Assembly (NCBI GenBank): GCA_937128785.1
Contig: CAKZMS010000662.1
Location: forward strand, 1-10,028
DNA length: 10,028 bases
DNA from: an uncultured Opitutaceae bacterium
GTDB lineage: Bacteria; Verrucomicrobiota; Verrucomicrobiia; Opitutales; Opitutaceae
Direction of reading: 5' to 3'
Shown: piece after piece, positions 6,974-10,028 of the stretch
Layout of the letters: every line of letters starts with the position of its first letter
Numbering within the stretch: position 1 is the stretch's first letter
Notes under the pieces: generated by a model
What the model was told of the DNA's origin: nothing
The model's database searches: none
The model's input: only the letters and a program-made list of their open reading frames with translations
Position numbers and translations under genes: made by a program

Positions 6974-7581
6974 GCCCCACCGTCCTTATTTTTCTCAAGG
7001 CACCCATTCCGGGAAAAGCCAAGACCCGACTGGCCGCCGGAGTCGGTGATGACGCGGCGATCGAGATTTATGGAAAACTGGTGCGTCGCCAAATGGCGGC
7101 CATCCCCGACGACTGGTCGGTGGAAGTGCATTTTGCTCCCGCCGGGGAGCAGGAGCTGGTGCAGAATTGGGTGGGTGAGGAGGCGAATAGAAAGTTCTTC
7201 GCGCAGATGAAGACCGGTCTGGGGCAGCGTCTGGTGCACGCGGGTAAGGGCGCCTTTGCGCGGGGTGCCGAGGCGGTAGTTTTTGTTGGCGGTGACTGTG
7301 TGGAATTGACGACGGATGTTTTCCGCGAGGCACAGCGGCAGCTGTCCACCCGGTCGGCGGTGCTTGGGCCGACGGAAGACGGTGGCTATTATCTGTTGGG
7401 GCTATCCGAGATGACCGAAGCGGTATTTGCCGGAATTGACTGGGGCACGGAATCCGTTTCCCGCCAGACGCGCGAGCGCTTGCAGACGGCGGGACTCGAT
7501 TGGTCTGAGCTGCCGGTTCTGCGCGACGTGGATACGGCGGAGGACTGGGCCGCGCTCTCCGATCGATTTGATGGTGGTTGA
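6970..7581 (+). CDS. DUF2064 / CofC-like GT-A fold transferase (TIGR04282 type)
   Basis: A soluble 203-residue protein of the DUF2064 family, which has the nucleotidyltransferase-like GT-A fold seen in CofC and related enzymes. Visible motifs are the N-terminal FLKAPIPGKAKTRL (8-21), a nucleotide-binding type loop; VFVGGDCVEL (104-113) with the likely metal aspartate D109; GPTEDGGYYLLGL (133-145); and a C-terminal LRDVDTAEDW (184-193). Biochemical function of the family is poorly established. Members are often found beside GT2 transferases, and here the partner is the fused GT2/GT-C protein. The ATGA overlap at 6970-6973 and an AAAGG ribosome site (6955-6959) indicate translational coupling. 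It may activate a sugar or related phosphate for the neighbour, but this is inference. Its stop is one base from that of the convergent pyruvate kinase gene. Confidence 0.88.
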   Translation: MSPTVLIFLKAPIPGKAKTRLAAGVGDDAAIEIYGKLVRRQMAAIPDDWSVEVHFAPAGEQELVQNWVGEEANRKFFAQMKTGLGQRLVHAGKGAFARGAEAVVFVGGDCVELTTDVFREAQRQLSTRSAVLGPTEDGGYYLLGLSEMTEAVFAGIDWGTESVSRQTRERLQTAGLDWSELPVLRDVDTAEDWAALSDRFDGG

Positions 7582-7582
7582 T

Positions 7583-9025
7583 CTAGCGGACCGTGCGCAG
7601 TTGCACGCTGTCGACGAGTCGGTCGTGCGACAGAATGTCGGTGACCACAATGAGTTTGGCTCCCGCCTCAACCAGACCCTCCCGTTTTAGCAGCCGGATG
7701 GCGTTCTCAATCGTGTCGTTGGGGTCAGAGGTAAGCGGCATAACGTAGGGGTTGACCGCGCGCAGCAGCCTCATCTGACGGAGGGTCGTGACCGAGTTGG
7801 TCATTGCAAAAATGGGGGCGTGGGCGGGGCGCAGCGCCGCCAGTGACGTGGCGATGAAACCGCGGCGTGTAAAGGTCAGCAGTGAGGAGTTTTTGGTCTG
7901 GTTCGCCAGCAGCACGGCGGACTTGAGCACGTTGATTTTTTCGCCCTCGAGCAGGGCAGGGTCATCAAAAGCATGATCGCCCTCTTCCTCAATCCGGCGC
8001 GCGATGCGGTCCAGCGTCTGCACGCTCTGCTCGGGATATTTGCCGATGGTGGTTTCACCCGAAAGCATCACGCAGTCCGCCTCTTCGTAGACAGCGTTGG
8101 CCACATCCGTGATCTCCGCCCGGGTGGGCACCGGCGAATCGATCATCGATTCCAACATATGGGTGGCAATGATGACCGCGCGGCCGCGGTCGTAGCAGGC
8201 CTTCAGGGCCCGCCGTTGGATGACCGGCAGTTCTTCCAGGGGGCATTCGATCCCCAAGTCGCCCCGTGCCACCATCAACGCATCGCAGGTGTGGATGATT
8301 TCATCGAGATTCTGAATGGCGGACTGGTCCTCGATTTTGGCGATGATCCGGGCCTTGGAATCGTTGTCCAAAAGGAAGTCACGCAGGGTCGTGATATCGC
8401 TGGCTTCCCGCACGAAGGAAAGGGCCACAAAATCGATGCCTTCTTCGATGCCGACGAGCGTATCCCGCCGATCTTTTTCGGTAAAGGCGGGCAGATTGAC
8501 CTTAACCCCGGGTAGATTGATATGCCGCCGGGAAGTGAGTTGACCATCGATCAGCACCTTGCAGCGGATGCGGCGGCCATCGATTTTATCGGTGACCTCA
8601 AACCGCATCAGGCCGTTATCAACGAGCACGATGTCTCCCACCGAAATGTCGTCCACGAGGTTCTCGTAATTCACGCCGACGGATCGGATCTCTTCCGGAC
8701 TTTGCCCGGACTCGCCACCCGGGCGCACGGTGAAATCGAATTCCTCGCCCATCTTGAGCTCCAAGGGTGCCTCGACATCGCCGGTGCGGATTTCGGGACC
8801 CTTGATGTCCATCATGATGGCGATTTCGCGACCCACCCGCTGGGAAATTTCCCGGATGCGGCGAATGATCATGCGGGTCCAATCGTGATTGGCGTGGGCC
8901 ATGTTGAGCCGGGCGACGTCCACGCCACCGACAATCAACCGCTCGAGGATCTCTTCACTTTCCGTGGCGGGACCGAGGGTGATGACGATTTTGGTCTGAC
9001 GAAATTTGTGGGTGGAGTCGGTCAT
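7583..9025 (-). CDS. pyk: Pyruvate kinase
   Basis: Catalyses phosphoenolpyruvate plus ADP to pyruvate plus ATP, the last step of glycolysis. I chose the ATG at 9025 (480 residues, MTDSTHKFRQTKIVITLGPA), the usual length and N-terminus for the family. The frame stays open to 9166, but that would run into the upstream hydrolase gene. The A domain barrel contains MMDIKGPEIRTG (71-82), AKIED with the catalytic K230 and metal ligand E232, ARGDLGIE with D256, and ATHMLESM (287-294). The small B domain is inserted at about 83-180, and an alpha/beta C domain follows PTRAEITDVANAVYEEADC. Two oddities stand out. The potassium-site motif reads ARLNMAHA, with Ala43 where the family usually has Ser (RLNFSHG), and the usual ATQMLESM has His for Gln. 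E78, the glutamate linked to potassium-dependent forms, is kept. It lies 85 bp downstream of the hydrolase gene on the same strand. Confidence 0.96.
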   Translation of the reverse strand: MTDSTHKFRQTKIVITLGPATESEEILERLIVGGVDVARLNMAHANHDWTRMIIRRIREISQRVGREIAIMMDIKGPEIRTGDVEAPLELKMGEEFDFTVRPGGESGQSPEEIRSVGVNYENLVDDISVGDIVLVDNGLMRFEVTDKIDGRRIRCKVLIDGQLTSRRHINLPGVKVNLPAFTEKDRRDTLVGIEEGIDFVALSFVREASDITTLRDFLLDNDSKARIIAKIEDQSAIQNLDEIIHTCDALMVARGDLGIECPLEELPVIQRRALKACYDRGRAVIIATHMLESMIDSPVPTRAEITDVANAVYEEADCVMLSGETTIGKYPEQSVQTLDRIARRIEEEGDHAFDDPALLEGEKINVLKSAVLLANQTKNSSLLTFTRRGFIATSLAALRPAHAPIFAMTNSVTTLRQMRLLRAVNPYVMPLTSDPNDTIENAIRLLKREGLVEAGAKLIVVTDILSHDRLVDSVQLRTVR

Positions 9026-9110
9026 GGCGGAAGTGGTCCGGAGCATGTCTGCGCCCCTGGGGCCCGCAACAGGGAATCGCCGGATCCGACGTGACAGTTC
9101 GATGACCCAC

Positions 9111-9914
9111 TTAGGGCAGTTCGACAAAAGGGGTGTCCCCGCCGGGTGGGACGACGACAAATTCACAGCCGGTCAGCGATTGTTGAAGTTCGGCCAGGCT
9201 CACGTTCACCGCATCGATTGAATTACAGTCTTTGGAGAGGTGGGTGAGGCATACCTGACGCCAACGCGGACTGGCGATTTCGGCCAGGACCTCGCGCACG
9301 CCCTCGTTGGACAGGTGGCCATGCCGACCGGAGATGCGTTGTTTGGTCGACCAAGGGCGGCGGATGTCGGCTTCGAGCAGCTTCGGGCAATGGTTGGATT
9401 CAATCGCAATCACGTCGACTTCTGTCAGGCGTCGGCGCACGTGCTGGGGCACATGACCCAGATCGGTCAGCCAGGCCAAAGACCGTCGATGGGAGAAAAG
9501 ATCATCTTCCGCGCCGCTGGCAAAGGTGAAGCCCACGGGTTCCTGCGCATCGTGGGGGACGGAGAAAGCATCAATTTCGAGATCCTGAAACCGGAACCGG
9601 GAACCGGTTTCGAACACCTGCCACGTGGGCCGATGAGAGAGCTTGCCCTGTACCGCCCGGGCCGTCGCCGCGTTGGCGAAAACGGTCACATGGGGATGCT
9701 TCTTGAGGGCGTCGATTCCGGCGGTGTGGTCGCCATGCTCATGGGTCAGGAAGATAGCCGAAATATCATCCATACTCGTGCCGGACTCGTGCAGCATTTG
9801 GCGAAGTTTACGGCCCGAGAAACCGGCATCGATCAATACCCGGGAGGTCTCGGTCTCGAGCAGGGCGGCATTGCCTGCACGGCCACTGCCCAGAATCCGA
9901 AATCGCATCGCCAT
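9111..9914 (-). CDS. YycJ/WalJ-like metallo-beta-lactamase-fold hydrolase
   Basis: A cytoplasmic 267-residue metallohydrolase of the YycJ/WalJ group, whose studied members are nucleases linked to DNA repair. The order of motifs is clear: FRILGSGRAGNAALLE (5-20), IDAGFSGRKL (28-37), the zinc motif LTHEHGDHTAG (56-66, ligands H58, H60, D62 and H63), VPHDAQEPVGF (119-129, H121), TDLGHV (150-155, D151), ESNHCPKLL (172-180, H175) and ISGRHGHLSN (194-203). All expected metal ligands are present, so it should be active. The family often reads NHD where this protein has NHC. A start at M3 (9908) is also possible; no strong Shine-Dalgarno separates the two. Pyruvate kinase follows on the same strand after 85 bp, so the two may share a transcript. 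Specific substrate is not deducible. Confidence 0.9.
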   Translation of the reverse strand: MAMRFRILGSGRAGNAALLETETSRVLIDAGFSGRKLRQMLHESGTSMDDISAIFLTHEHGDHTAGIDALKKHPHVTVFANAATARAVQGKLSHRPTWQVFETGSRFRFQDLEIDAFSVPHDAQEPVGFTFASGAEDDLFSHRRSLAWLTDLGHVPQHVRRRLTEVDVIAIESNHCPKLLEADIRRPWSTKQRISGRHGHLSNEGVREVLAEIASPRWRQVCLTHLSKDCNSIDAVNVSLAELQQSLTGCEFVVVPPGGDTPFVELP

Positions 9915-10028
9915 AGACTTCGAGAGGAATGGCCAGGCGGGACAGAGGGCAAGGGGTTTTCGCGAATCGCTCGGATTGTGTTCTGGCGTGGTGGGTCGTT
10001 GCCGGGCATTCCCGCCCTCGTCTGAGGC

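Noticed and set aside
9051..9064. GC-rich palindrome around CCCCTGGGG between the hydrolase and pyruvate kinase genes
   Set aside because: The arms meet with no room for a loop, and no T run follows on either strand, so it is not a credible terminator. An operator role cannot be supported from one copy.
9026..9166. A longer pyruvate kinase with a 47-residue N-terminal extension
   Set aside because: The extension would overlap the end of the upstream hydrolase gene and is not family-like. The ATG at 9025 gives the standard N-terminus.
1185..9914. A wal-like locus, since a regulator, a kinase, an HtrA and a YycJ/WalJ-like protein all occur here
   Set aside because: In Firmicutes these form one operon with WalH and WalI. 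Here the order and strands differ, unrelated genes intervene, and no WalH/WalI is present, so the resemblance is likely coincidental.
9240..10025. A 261-codon open frame on the + strand opposite the hydrolase gene
   Set aside because: The opposite strand encodes a hydrolase with every family motif. The + frame has no recognisable domain and is a codon-bias shadow.

Overview
The window is about 10 kb of GC-rich bacterial chromosome from a Gram-negative-type organism. Supporting signs are a periplasmic HtrA protease with a signal peptide, a two-component sensor with a periplasmic loop, and mostly weak or absent Shine-Dalgarno sequences. The gene types, the style of the pyruvate kinase and the poor Shine-Dalgarno use make me think of Verrucomicrobiota (Opitutales-like). 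That is an impression, not a demonstration. I see no rRNA, tRNA, CRISPR array, insertion sequence or phage gene. Coding density is high and there is no gap over 300 bases.

Left part, + strand. A response regulator fused to a class III adenylyl cyclase (12-1088, possibly beginning beyond the left edge) is followed after 96 bp by an HtrA/Do-family periplasmic serine protease with two PDZ domains (1185-2693). A 196-bp non-coding gap (2694-2889) then carries two strong inverted repeats and an AT-rich stretch that probably holds a promoter.

Middle part, + strand. Four genes run closely together from 2890 to 7581: an OmpR-type response regulator, its sensor histidine kinase (14-nt overlap), a large fusion of a GT2 glycosyltransferase with a polytopic GT-C-like glycosyltransferase (60-nt gap), and a DUF2064 CofC-like transferase (4-nt ATGA overlap). 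They look like one operon. The last two could form a sugar activation, lipid loading and transfer route for an envelope glycan, but no substrate can be read from sequence.

Right part, - strand. Pyruvate kinase (7583-9025) ends one base away from the convergent DUF2064 gene. Upstream of it on the same strand is a YycJ/WalJ-like metallo-beta-lactamase-fold hydrolase (9111-9914). The last 114 bases (9915-10028) hold no gene I can support, only the probable upstream region of the hydrolase gene and a short hairpin.

The most interesting items are the fused GT2/GT-C protein with its translationally coupled DUF2064 partner, the long hairpin ahead of the two-component genes, and the non-canonical residues in the potassium site of pyruvate kinase.
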